From the NCBI GenBank assembly GCA_015179045.1, contig WHUZ01000289.1, positions 1 through 14,859 on the forward strand: a stretch of DNA of 14,859 nt. Reading direction: 5' to 3'. This document shows positions 1-8,109 of this stretch, in pieces (the stretch's first letter is position 1; each line of letters begins with the position of its first letter). The notes beneath the pieces were generated by a model. The model worked only from the letters and a program-made list of their open reading frames with translations, was not told the origin of the DNA and did no database searches. A program made the translations under genes and the position numbers. Source of the DNA: Kalaharituber pfeilii (lineage: Eukaryota > Ascomycota > Pezizomycetes > Pezizales > Pezizaceae).

Positions 1-975
1 CTCTATAGTAACATTCCTCAGTCCCAGTTTCCTAGTTTGAGAGTACTCCTACCAGCCTCCTCACCCTACTCAGCCTATTTCACCAATGCATACTGAAGGT
101 CAGCCTCTTATCGAAAATGACTCTCAGCCACTTCAGTATCTCTCCCTTCTTCTTCTACCTCTTCTCTACTCTGAAAGTTATTATCTTCCACTTCGACTCC
201 TCCAGCGGAATCTGATCTTCTTCTGCTACCTCTGTCATTACTACCTTTACTTTCTCTCTAAGCACCCCATATCCCAGTACCCATTGCTAGTCCAAGATCA
301 TTGCTGCCAGGTTGTCAACATATGATGGCACTTCTACCTCCATCCCCCCCTCAGCCTTCTCTCTATCTTCACAATGGTTAAAGCCATGAAGATGAGGAAG
401 ATAACTGATGATAGTGGTGACCCTTGCGGAACCCCCATATTTGACCTGCCCTCCCTTTCTTCTCCATCCCACCACCTTTGAACTCCCTGCCTCCCATAAA
501 CTCCTCCAGCACCTCCGCTTCTTTCTCACCTGCTTACTTCCTCTCTCCTCAATCCTTTCTAGGACTACCTCCTTCTTTATGATATTTAAAGTCTCCTTTA
601 ATATCTACTATCATCCATACTGCTCTCTCCCCCTATACAGGCACTTTGCACCTTTGTCACTGCCCTTACCATTGCCTGAATCGCATTCCTTCCCTTGCGT
701 GCTCCCAGCTGAAGCCTATGAAAGAGTCAGTCTTCTTTCTGCACCCTGCTGGCCATGACTTTCTCCCGATCTTTCCGATACTGGCCTCCATGCTTTTGCC
801 GTTTAGATGTCCTTGCCCAGCTTCAGTATCATGGCGACCCTCATCTCTTTCCACTTCACTAGAGTCCTGTTCTGGATCCAGTTTTCAGCGATCTCCCTTA
901 CTAACTCATTCTTGATGGGAGTCTTCAGAGCAGCTTTGATCAATCGGTATCCGATTCTATCAGGTCCCATCTTTC
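1..975 (-). pseudogene. Non-LTR (LINE-type) retrotransposon reverse transcriptase, copy 1, partial
   Basis: This is the RT-domain part of ORF2 of a LINE-type element, which would prime reverse transcription on nicked target DNA. Read on the minus strand, the motifs come in family order. They are GPDRIGYRLIKAAL near 920-968, ILKLGKD near 800-815, DIKGDF (motif A, Asp codon at 603-605), GVPQGSPLS (motif B, 409-435), SYVDN (motif C, Asp codon at 314-316, second Asp changed to Asn), and the post-RT KWL-VIFDKRLTF near 50-80. The three catalytic motifs lie in three different frames, so the gene is broken by frameshifts. One shift falls near a run of seven C at 344-350. About fifteen CG dinucleotides remain, far more than elsewhere, so this copy largely escaped the decay seen in copy 2. 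It is cut off at the left window edge. Its 5' end stops inside the RT at ~975, as expected for 5'-truncated LINE copies. The element type is secure; the clade is not assigned. Confidence 0.85.
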
Positions 976-995
976 GATGACATAAGAATGGTAAA

Positions 996-1260
996 ATGAG
1001 TTTAATTTCATAGGTATGGCAGGCATTCCTTTATGGCGTGAGAGGTGGCAATGTAAGCTCAGTATACAGGTATGGCTGGTTGCTTCCAACGTTGTAAGAT
1101 GTATGAACATGAACTCAATCTAATAGGTATTACAGAGCCCTTCAATCATACAAGAATGGTAGCATGAGTTCAGTTATACAGGTATGGTAAGCCTTCCTCT
1201 ATGGTACAAGATGTGATATAAAAGGCTCAATCTGTAGGAATAAGGTGGAGTGGGTTCAAC
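996..1260. repeat. Diverged tandem repeat, units of about 55-58 bp
   Basis: Four full units and part of a fifth start at 996, 1051, 1109, 1164 and about 1222. Each carries a core like ATGAGTTCAGTTATACAGG, followed by TATGG and a segment like CCTTCCTCTATGG. The longer match between 981-1035 and 1149-1205 reflects the same array. No reading frame is shared by the units. The array adjoins the 5'-truncated end of LINE copy 1, but nothing shows that it belongs to that element. A similar unit may recur near 3122-3150 (ATGAGCTCTATTAATAAG then TATGG). Confidence 0.65.
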
Positions 1261-1575
1261 ATGTAGAGGTGGTGAAAGGGCATCTGTATATAGTGCAGTA
1301 GCTAGTAATAAATAAATAATTCATTGTATAAAGAATTGAGAACCCATACAATATGAGTGCCCATACTTAGCACATCTCTAATGAGTCCAATCATACATCT
1401 TGAATAAGACCTACTCAGAACGCTGTCATGCAAACATGCTATTATGCCAACATGCTGTCAAATAATGAACTCGCTCAATGAGTTCTCAGCAGAGGCAGAA
1501 CTCGCCTATAGTATATATTAAATAGTATGAGCACCTAGTATGAGTTAAGTCAGTATCGAGTTTTGTAGTATGTGG
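1261..1575. other. Intergenic spacer without recognisable gene
   Basis: No open frame of note and no element motif is visible. Two small structures stand out. One is a near-duplicate of about 17 bp around 1427-1458 (ATGCAAACATGCT and ATGCCAACATGCT). The other is a short inverted pair, GAACTC and GAGTTC, around 1467-1485. The stretch contains many variants of ACTCA and GAGTT, as do the flanking repeats, so it may be worn-out repeat sequence. Confidence 0.4.
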
Positions 1576-1640
1576 CTTATACTAACTCACTACTAGGTAG
1601 TAGTTGTATATTATCATACTGACTCAGTCATACTATACAT

Positions 1641-1786
1641 ACAACTCATACCAACTCACTTAGTAGCCAAGTCAGGTACATTTTATAGTATAGCAAACTA
1701 ACTCATCATATATACAACTCATACTAGCTCACTTAGCAGCCAAGTCAGATACGTTTTACAATGTGAAAAACTGACCCGAAAACCAA
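1641..1786. repeat. Tandem repeat, period 73 bp, about two units
   Basis: A unit that begins ACAACTCATACCAACTCACT at 1641 returns at 1714 as ACAACTCATACTAGCTCACT, followed in both by a match through AGCCAAGTCAG and a TTTTA-rich part. The second unit decays after about 1765. Partial relatives flank it (TACTAACTCACTACTAGG near 1580; AACCAACTCATTCAG near 1782). A single TGACTCA box lies at 1620-1626, overlapping the palindrome TGACTCAGTCA. Function is unknown; it is probably decayed satellite-like or LTR-derived sequence. Confidence 0.6.
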
Positions 1787-1879
1787 CTCATTCAGAAAAA
1801 CTGACTTACAACTTACACCAAGTGCAAACGCTACTCTTTTCTATAATGAGTACTATAATAATTAGGAAAATAATAGGTA

Positions 1880-3066
1880 AGAGTAGTGATTTTAACTTGC
1901 CCTTTCTCCTCTTCTTACTATCCTATTATATCTCAAATTCTCTCCCCTTTATAAACTCCTCTATCTACTTCTGCTTCCTCTTTACCTCCTTACTCCTCCT
2001 CTCTTCTATCCTTCTCATTACTACCTCCCTCTTCATAATATTAAAGCCTCTTTTAATATCTACTATTACTTATACTACTCTTCACCCCCTATACAGACAT
2101 CTCTATACCTTAGTCACTAACTTTATTATTATTTAAATTATATTTCTTCCTTTTTAGGCTCTAAGCTGCAACCTATAAAAGAGGCAGTCTTTCTTCTAAT
2201 ACCTACTAGCTATTATCTTTTCTTTAATCTTCTTAATATAGTTGATCAGGTTAATTGGCTTCTACACTTTCATAGTCTGAATATTCTTGCCTGGCTTCGA
2301 AATTATGACTACCTACATTTCTCTCCATATTGCTGAAGTCTAGTTGTATATTCAGTTTTTAGCAATCTCTCTTACTACCTTATCTACAATTAGTATCTTC
2401 AAAGAAAAGCTTCCTTAATTAAATAGTATCTGATTCTATCTAGTCCTAGAGCTGAGTTATTCTTAGTCCTCTAGATTACTACTCTTACCTTTTCTTCTAC
2501 TTTCCTTCTCTCCTTTTCCCTAATTTCCTCTACCTATAGCTTCTCACTCTCTTCTATCTTCTCTTCTTCCTCTTTCTAAGAGAAGTTCCTCCTTATCAAG
2601 GTCTCTATCTTCTTCCTATCCTCTTCTAGGTCTTTTCTTTTCTTATCTGCTAAAACCTACATTTTTTCTTTCCCTTTAAATAGGTTCCTCACTACTCTTA
2701 CTATTCTTTATAGGTCACTGAACTCCTCCTCTTCTACTTCAACTTCTGTACTACTATTTTCTATCCTCTCACTCTCTTACTATCTATCAATCTTGCTCTT
2801 ATACCTACTTTGCCTCATATTAGCTTGTTAACCTCTTTTCTTATCTTTTCAATCTCCTCTATCTACTATCTCTTACTTCTTCCCTAATTTTTACCTTCTT
2901 CTCGAGTATCTTCTTCTACTTTTTCAACCTCTTATATACTATCCTCTCTCCTACCCTCTTTAGCTACTCCTTCTTCTCCTTCTCTCTCTACTTCCTACTC
3001 TACCCCTCTACCTTCTCTTCTACTCTATCCTAATCTATTTAGATAACTTATTGCTCTTCTCACTCT
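1880..3066 (-). pseudogene. Non-LTR (LINE-type) retrotransposon ORF2, copy 2, RIP-decayed
   Basis: This is a second, diverged copy of the LINE at the left edge. Bases ~1900-2455 align in order with ~440-965 of copy 1. On the minus strand the RT part shows LGLDRIRYYLIK near 2430-2455, IISKPGK near 2290, an INYIKKIKEKIIAS block near 2215-2245 and a motif A relative (DIKRGF) near 2045-2065. It ends inside motif B at ~1880, so motif C is absent. It extends about 600 bp further upstream than copy 1. That upstream part (2460-3066) encodes a long Glu/Lys/Arg-rich, coiled-coil-like stretch with many in-frame TAG codons, joined in frame to the RT start (NNSALGLDRI). No endonuclease motif is recognisable there. 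Only about three CG dinucleotides remain, and stops fall where Gln or Trp is expected, pointing to RIP. The identity of the RT part is secure; the charged segment is inferred by continuity. Confidence 0.8.
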
Positions 3067-3125
3067 CCTACTTCCTATTAACAGATATAGTAGGTCCAAC
3101 TCAGCAGTGCAATATACTACAGAAT

Positions 3126-3210
3126 GAGCTCTATTAATAAGTATGGTATATCATATTCAGTAGCATAATATGCTATACAATATACTGAATTAACTAGTAT
3201 AATAGAGCTC
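3126..3210. repeat. Nested inverted repeat (hairpin or cruciform potential)
   Basis: GAGCTCTATTA at 3126-3136 pairs perfectly with TAATAGAGCTC at 3200-3210. Inside it ATTCAGTA at 3155-3162 pairs with TACTGAAT at 3183-3190, and the centre contains the near-palindrome AGCATAATATGCT. The arms lie just upstream of LINE copy 2 on its minus strand. No terminator, tRNA or known transposon end is recognised here. Confidence 0.55.
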
Positions 3211-3847
3211 GACAGTATGAGATCAAATAGAATAAGCTTAATCTGACAACTATAGTAGGTGCTACTTAGGGATACAATTTTAATAGTAAATCTATAGTGA
3301 GTAGTAGCTTCAAGCTAATTTAAGAATTATAAAGTAAATGTAGTTATAGTAAGTATAGAAATTTAATAGAATATATTTGATTTTGTAAATAGTTTTAATT
3401 GTATTCAATAAATTAGAATATATAAGTAAGTATAAAATACAAGTTGACTATAATGATATCTATACTACTAATAAATTTATATTATATACTTATAATATAA
3501 GTATTAAGAGGCTATATGCTTATAGTGCTAGCCATAGGGGCTGTTCATCTCTAATATGTCTGATAAGAACATAAGTATATTGAGTAATAAGTATGTATAT
3601 AGGATATAGAACATATTAAGCATATTAAGTATGTTGAGTATATTGAGTACTTATATAGGATGTAGAGTATATTGGACTCTAGATCTGTTAGCTTTTAGAA
3701 TTTCAAGCAGGTCAGCAGAAAATAGTAGGGTACTATATAATATAATATATACTAAAATATTATATAATACATAACTTGGTACTAAGGCAAAGTCTCTAGG
3801 CTCTTATAAGTGAGTTAGCTATAGAGGCTAATAAGGTGAGTTAAGTT
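3211..3847. other. AT-rich region without coding signal
   Basis: No frame shows homology or sustained coding character. The region contains small direct repeats. Four 9-bp units of the form ATATTAAGT lie at 3613-3648. A repeat of about 31 bp beginning AGTATGTATATAGGATATAG at 3590 recurs at 3646 (period 56). It could be the eroded 5' part of the gypsy element whose RT fragment begins at ~3878, but nothing visible proves this. Confidence 0.4.
3590..3676. repeat. Short direct repeat with internal 9-bp tandem array
   Basis: Bases 3590-3620 and 3646-3676 match at most positions (AGTATGTATATAGGATATAG against AGTACTTATATAGGATGTAG). Between and overlapping them are four 9-bp units at 3613-3621, 3622-3630, 3631-3639 and 3640-3648. 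This is probably replication slippage in AT-rich DNA. Confidence 0.6.
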
Positions 3848-3891
3848 ATGGATAGGTTATAGGGAGGCAAAACTTGACCTGACCTATCCAT
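3848..3891. repeat. 10-bp perfect inverted repeat with 24-bp loop
   Basis: ATGGATAGGT at 3848-3857 is the exact reverse complement of ACCTATCCAT at 3882-3891. It lies at the left limit of the plus-strand gypsy RT fragment and may overlap it. Function is unknown; a chance hairpin or the edge of a small insertion are both possible. Confidence 0.5.
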
Positions 3892-4502
3892 TTATATATA
3901 CTAATTTAGACTCTATAATACACTAGCAATTTTCCAAAAGTTTATAAATAAAATATTCAAAAATATGATTAATTGAAATTTACTGGCATATATCAACAAC
4001 TTGCTAATATATATTAAAACTCTATAAGAATATAATATAATTCTAAAAAAGATATTGTATAAGTTATAGAAAAATGATTTAGCTATACAAGAGGAAAAAT
4101 ACAAGTAGTATATAGAAGAAGTTAAATTTTTAGTTTCTTATATCTCAAAAAAAGAAATTTTGATATATACTAATAAAATTCAGACTATCTTTGATTAGAA
4201 GACTCTTAATACTACTAAATACTTAAATCTAAAAATAGATATATAATCTTTTCTAAGATTTTGTAACTTCTGCTAATACTTCATTAAGAACTACAATAAG
4301 ATATACTTACCTTTAACTTAACTACTTAATAAAGAGGCAAAGCTACTTTGCAAGAGGAAGCTTTTCAACAACTTAAGAAAGCTTTTATAACTGCTTTGAT
4401 TCTAGTATACTACTACTCAAAATACAAAATGATTCTGGAAATAAATATAAGTAACTTTATACTTAAAGAGATTCTAAGTCAGAAGTAAGAAGATAGTAAA
4501 CT
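3878..4502 (+). pseudogene. Ty3/gypsy pol fragment (RT to start of RNase H), interrupted
   Basis: This is a decayed piece of a Ty3/gypsy polymerase. The plus-strand reading gives FRLYNTLAIFQKFINK near 3908-3955 (canonical FGL-NAPATFQ), then AYINNLLIY near 3985-4012 (canonical YLDDILIY, both catalytic Asp changed to Asn), then VKFLVSYISKKEI near 4120-4160 (canonical V-FLGHIIS--GI). The connection segment follows (FLRFCNFC, NYNKIYLPLT, near 4245-4320), ending in ILSQK near 4470-4485, the expected start of RNase H. In-frame TAG/TAA codons sit at Gln or Trp positions. The frame ends at 4502 where an LTR begins. This element is the older target into which the minus-strand chromovirus inserted. It is a different family from that chromovirus: the RT sequences differ strongly. 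Its 5' half is not recognisable to the left, and the rest of its RNase H should lie to the right of the window. Confidence 0.8.
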
Positions 4503-5846
4503 TGTTGAGGTTTCTCAAATGCTAACTTGGAGGTTTTCCTCAACAGGTTGCAGAGATAGGTATTTGAGTTTTTTTTAGAGATTCTAAAAACTCTTCTTCT
4601 AAGGACTTTAGTACTAATAAGGGAATTACAAGATTTTTTGTTTTACTCCTTACTACTGATGAGGTTGGTTTTATTATCTTTATTTGTTTTACTGGGATTA
4701 TTATTATCTCTTTTCTTTATTGTTATTTATCAACTTATATTTCTTTTCTGCTTCAGAGATGGAGAAGAAAAAAGATTGAGGAGGTTTCTCTTTCTGGTTT
4801 GCTACCTCCTTATATTTTTATTATTGAAGAAGTTGTTTAATGCTCCTATTGGAATTTACAAGAGTCTCTAGACAGATGGGTCTCTTCTAGAGTCTAGAAT
4901 AGGTTCTTAGTTGAGGAGTATAGGATGGTAATTTGTAGTTAGTAAAGTGTTGTTTCCTTTAGCCTGATATATTGAATAAATTTAATTTTTACCCTTCTAT
5001 CTCTTAAGTAATTTTTAATAATTTGTCTTTCTGCTTGATTGTCTCTGAATTTAAATAATACTTCAAGTATTCTTTGCTAGAAGTAAAGTAAGGTATGTAA
5101 TAGTTTTATTGAATAGATACCTATTAATGTATTTAAACTATAGATTGTAAAGAATAATGAAGAACTCCTCTTAGAGATACAATTACTATAGAATCTATAA
5201 CTATTCACTAGTAAAGTGGGAGGAGAAATAAGTCTAATTGCTTTGAATTGTATCTAATTCATACTATTTAACTCAGATAGCTTTGGAATTCTCAGAGTGA
5301 GGTTACTACCTGTATGCTCTAAGTAAATAACTTTGAAGTTCTGGTCTTATAGGTAAACTGAGAGCCTTAAATATACACTGCCAAGCCCTGTTCTTTATAC
5401 TAAGTACATGATAGTTGCTGTGAGTCAAAGTCTTTAACTTACTACATAATTTCCTTAAGTCACTATTTGACTCATTTCTTCTGAGTCACTAGTTGACTCA
5501 CTGCCATTAAGTCACTAGTTGACTCAATATAGTTACCTAAAAATAATAGTAATATTGATAGCATCTTTAAAGATAGTATATTGTATATAATAGTTAAAAA
5601 TAAAATAAACTATAAATATCATAGTGATAGAATTAGAAGTCAGTATAGCCAAGTTTGTAGGCCTCTGCTATACTTTATTTCAAAGTATAGAGTTTGAGAC
5701 TTAACTCTACAAGCACTTCAAAATATTATATGATTTTTTAGTAATACATAATTAGTAAACTAGTTTAGGGTAACCTAGAGTTTAGGACTTAGTACTTTAG
5801 AAAACAACCTTTTATAATTAGTTATCTAAATTACTAAGTCATAACA
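4503..5846 (-). repeat. 3' long terminal repeat of the chromovirus (left arm of inverted repeat)
   Basis: The LTR is 1344 bp. On the minus strand it starts TGTTATGACTTAG directly after a purine tract and ends CCTCAACA. A full-length, inverted, diverged copy with the same length lies at 10058-11401. Differences between the two are mainly C/T and G/A. The arm contains three copies of a 26-bp repeat with TGA(C/G)TCA boxes (5421-5526) in what should be the promoter-bearing U3/R part. The hydrophobic open frame at 4638-4871 lies wholly inside the LTR and shows no motif, so I do not call it a gene. Confidence 0.9.
5421..5526. promoter_or_regulatory. Cluster of five TGA(C/G)TCA boxes in the LTR
   Basis: TGAGTCA lies at 5421-5427 and 5482-5488; TGACTCA at 5468-5474, 5494-5500 and 5520-5526. 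The last four sit in a 26-bp tandem repeat, AGTCACTAGTTGACTCA, at 5458, 5484 and 5510. TGA(C/G)TCA is the known binding site of Gcn4/AP-1-type bZIP factors. A role as an LTR enhancer that links transcription to a stress or nutrient regulator is inferred. The matching positions of the right LTR have all lost the box. Confidence 0.6.
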
Positions 5847-5856
5847 CTTCCCTTTT
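5847..5856 (-). promoter_or_regulatory. Polypurine tract of the chromovirus
   Basis: The minus strand reads AAAAGGGAAG immediately before the LTR start TGTTAT. In LTR retrotransposons this tract primes plus-strand DNA synthesis. Its exact position fixes the LTR boundary and the element's orientation. Confidence 0.8.
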
Positions 5857-5869
5857 AGAACTTTCTTTC

Positions 5870-6320
5870 TAATATCTTAAGTCTTTTTTACTGTTTTCTT
5901 CTATCCAATTAATCAATTCTTCCTACAAGTCTTTATTTTCCAACTGGAGTCTTATACTAAAGTCTTTATTTAACTTCCAATATGTTATTAAAGTTCTATC
6001 TGAAAATTTTATACTTCTTTCTTTTAGCTTATAGTTGATTACCTTTTGCTTTAGTTCTTTATAGAAATTGATAGAAGGGATATAGGGTAGACATGACTCT
6101 CCTTCTTTTACTCTTGCATGGTTATCATTAATCACTTTTATTATTGCTGTAGAGCTTTTCTTAGTATACTTTCCTATTTATTCCTTTATTTTTTTATATA
6201 TCTTGATTTTAGATCTTTTCCTATTAGTAGCAGAGTTTCTTGCTCTCTACTTAAAGGTTTTCTTTAGTCTTTCTTTTTCTTAAAACTCTTTCTTTAAGTC
6301 AAAGTCAATATCCTCCTCTA
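5870..6320 (-). pseudogene. Charged C-terminal extension of Pol beyond the chromodomain
   Basis: After the chromodomain-like segment, the frame continues for about 145 more codons almost to the polypurine tract. It is Lys/Glu-rich (KEKERL-like blocks near 6270; RNSATNRKRSKIKIYKK near 6180-6230) and includes a 70-codon open part (5923-6135). Most chromoviral Pol proteins end soon after the chromodomain. I do not recognise a domain. It could be a family-specific tail, or a separate small ORF. Confidence 0.45.
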
Positions 6321-6329
6321 ATATCTAAC

Positions 6330-6700
6330 TATCTATTCTTTCTTTATCTTCTTCTAAGTACTATGTTTTCTATTGGACTAGGTATTGGAGTTCTCCTATA
6401 ATGGGTTTTAATCTAAATTCAAATAATCTTTCTGCCTTCTATCTATCCTCAATAACTGATTCTAACCTTTCTGTTATGAATCTTTTGAATTGTTCTAGGT
6501 TCCTAGGAAAATAAGGTTTAATGAGGAATGAGTAAAACTAAGGATAAATAGTGAAGATTGCTGGTAGCTTTAATTTAACATTGTCTAATTTAGTATTATA
6601 CTCAAGGATTTTGAATGGGCCTTCCAGAGAGTAAAAGGACTCTTTACCTTCTCAAACAAGTTTTTATTAGACAGCTATACCCAGTTTCTAGGTCTAATAG
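6330..6700 (-). pseudogene. GPF module and chromodomain-like segment of integrase C-terminus
   Basis: At 6520-6680 the minus strand reads SLEGPFKILE, then KLKLPAIFTIYP and SFLIKPYFP. This is the GPY/F module that follows the integrase core in many gypsy elements. At about 6330-6440 RLFEFRLKPIIGELQYLVQ, a stop at a Trp position and KT resemble the chromodomain pattern (EKIL-hydrophilic-YLVKWKG). In chromoviruses this module directs integration to marked chromatin. The chromodomain call is moderate because the aromatic cage residues are not all visible. Confidence 0.65.
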
Positions 6701-7019
6701 AAATGCTTAGGCCTTTTCTTTTGACTAGTTCTAGTATTAGCTTTTGGCTTAACATTTTCTTTTACTTCTAAGAGGTACTTACTTTTTCTTTCCTCCTGTA
6801 AGATAGGTTGGCCTGCTACTTTTTCTGCTGGGCTAGATTCTGCTGATATTATTGCTAGATTAAAAGGGTCTGATTGCTGAAAGGCTATTGAGATTGGGCT
6901 AAATCTTCTTATAGTATTAACTATACTATTCATTACTCTTACTACTTCTTTCAGAAGTATTGCCCAATTTCCTTTTCTTCTTAATAGCATTCTTCTCATT
7001 CTAGTATCCTTTTCTTAAT

Positions 7020-7960
7020 AGGCCCTTTCTACTTGTCCAACAGTTTAGTAATAGTATACTATTGATTATCTGAGTTTTACTTCTTCTTTTAATAGAAATC
7101 TTTTTATTTGTTTAGATCTCAAGTAAGTACCTTTGTCAATAATTATAATTAAGGGTTTCTAATACTCCTTAAAATAGGCTTTTAGATACTTAATGATTAG
7201 GAAACTTGGAACTGATTTAAGGCAAGGGTAGGCTTAGTAGTATCTAGAGAAACAGTCAATAATACTAAAAACTTAAGAAAACTTGCTTGATCCCTTTGCT
7301 ACTATTCTAAAGTTTTTTAACATGCTATATATATCTATCTGGATTGCTCAAAAGGGCATAGGATACTCCTTCATATTTAAGAGGTGGGGAGGAGGATTCA
7401 ACTCTATTACAGTCTTTATTCTTTGACAGAGACTGCAGGATTTCATAAAGTTCTTCACCTCAGTACCTAATGACTTTATTTCCTAGAATTCCTTAATTAA
7501 TTTCTATGCTGCTTTGATTCCTCTGTGGTTGAAGTATTTATGGGAGTAGTTTATAAGAAAATGTGAAAATTTCTTACCAGTTATTATTAGGTTCTTGGGT
7601 ACATAGACTCTCCAAATAGCTTACCTTCTATCCTACCTTAACAACTAACTATTCTTTATAGTCTACTCCTCTCCTAAGTCTTTAGGGTATATATAGGAGT
7701 AGAAGTAGACTGGGTTCTGAAGAATTTCCTTGATGTACTTACCTTTCTATCTCTTATCCTCTAGGATACATTTGAGTTCCTTATCAAGGAGGATCATGTT
7801 AGTTGTTGAGGTGCCCTCAGTCTTAAATTCTCATAAAAGGTCAAGTGTAGAGTCAAAGTTTTGCTTTGCCATCTGGGCCAGTTTGAGATAGTGGCCATTG
7901 TCAAACTGTTAAATCTCTGACAGAATATTTTTTCTGAGAATATTCTGCCTTGCTTGAATA
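7020..7960 (-). pseudogene. Integrase domain (H2C2 zinc finger and D,D-35-E core)
   Basis: The zinc finger reads HKYFNHRG, then KSCSLCQR (7420-7550), giving the His-His-Cys-Cys ligands. The core begins at AIQIDIYSML (first Asp near 7334), continues through SIIDCFSRYY, IIIDKGTY (second Asp codon 7135-7137) and ends at VGQVERA (Glu codon 7027-7029). Exactly 35 residues separate the second Asp from the Glu, the classic retroviral-type spacing. The upstream part (RVYVPKN near 7600) matches the usual pre-zinc-finger strand. All metal-binding residues survive, but several stops interrupt the frame. Confidence 0.9.
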
Positions 7961-8109
7961 CTCAAGCTTAGTTAGTTCTAAACCTGAGGCTTGTGCCTAG
8001 TTGCTTACTTATTAGAAAGATGAACTAGATATTCATTATAAGTGCAATAGGCCTAGCTCACCTTCTTGTAGGTAAGAGAGTCTTAGAGCTGAGGGTTTGA
8101 AGTGAAGGG

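Noticed and set aside
408..758. Plus-strand open frames at 408-758, 646-915 and 86-325 as genes
   Set aside because: They are antisense to the LINE RT motifs on the minus strand and show only Leu/Ser/Pro-rich composition with no motif.
1822..2136. Hydrophobic 104-residue plus-strand frame as a membrane protein
   Set aside because: It is the reverse strand of the Lys/Glu-rich LINE copy 2; Phe/Leu/Ile richness is the expected shadow.
4503..4545. TGTTGAGG...CCTCAACA as the ends of a 43-bp miniature element
   Set aside because: The outer TGTTGAGG is the LTR terminus itself, and the right LTR carries the same segment in decayed form, so it is part of the LTR and not an insertion.
4638..4871. Small hydrophobic protein of 77 residues
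   Set aside because: It lies wholly inside the LTR; the aligned right LTR does not keep the frame, and AT-rich T runs explain the Leu/Phe content.
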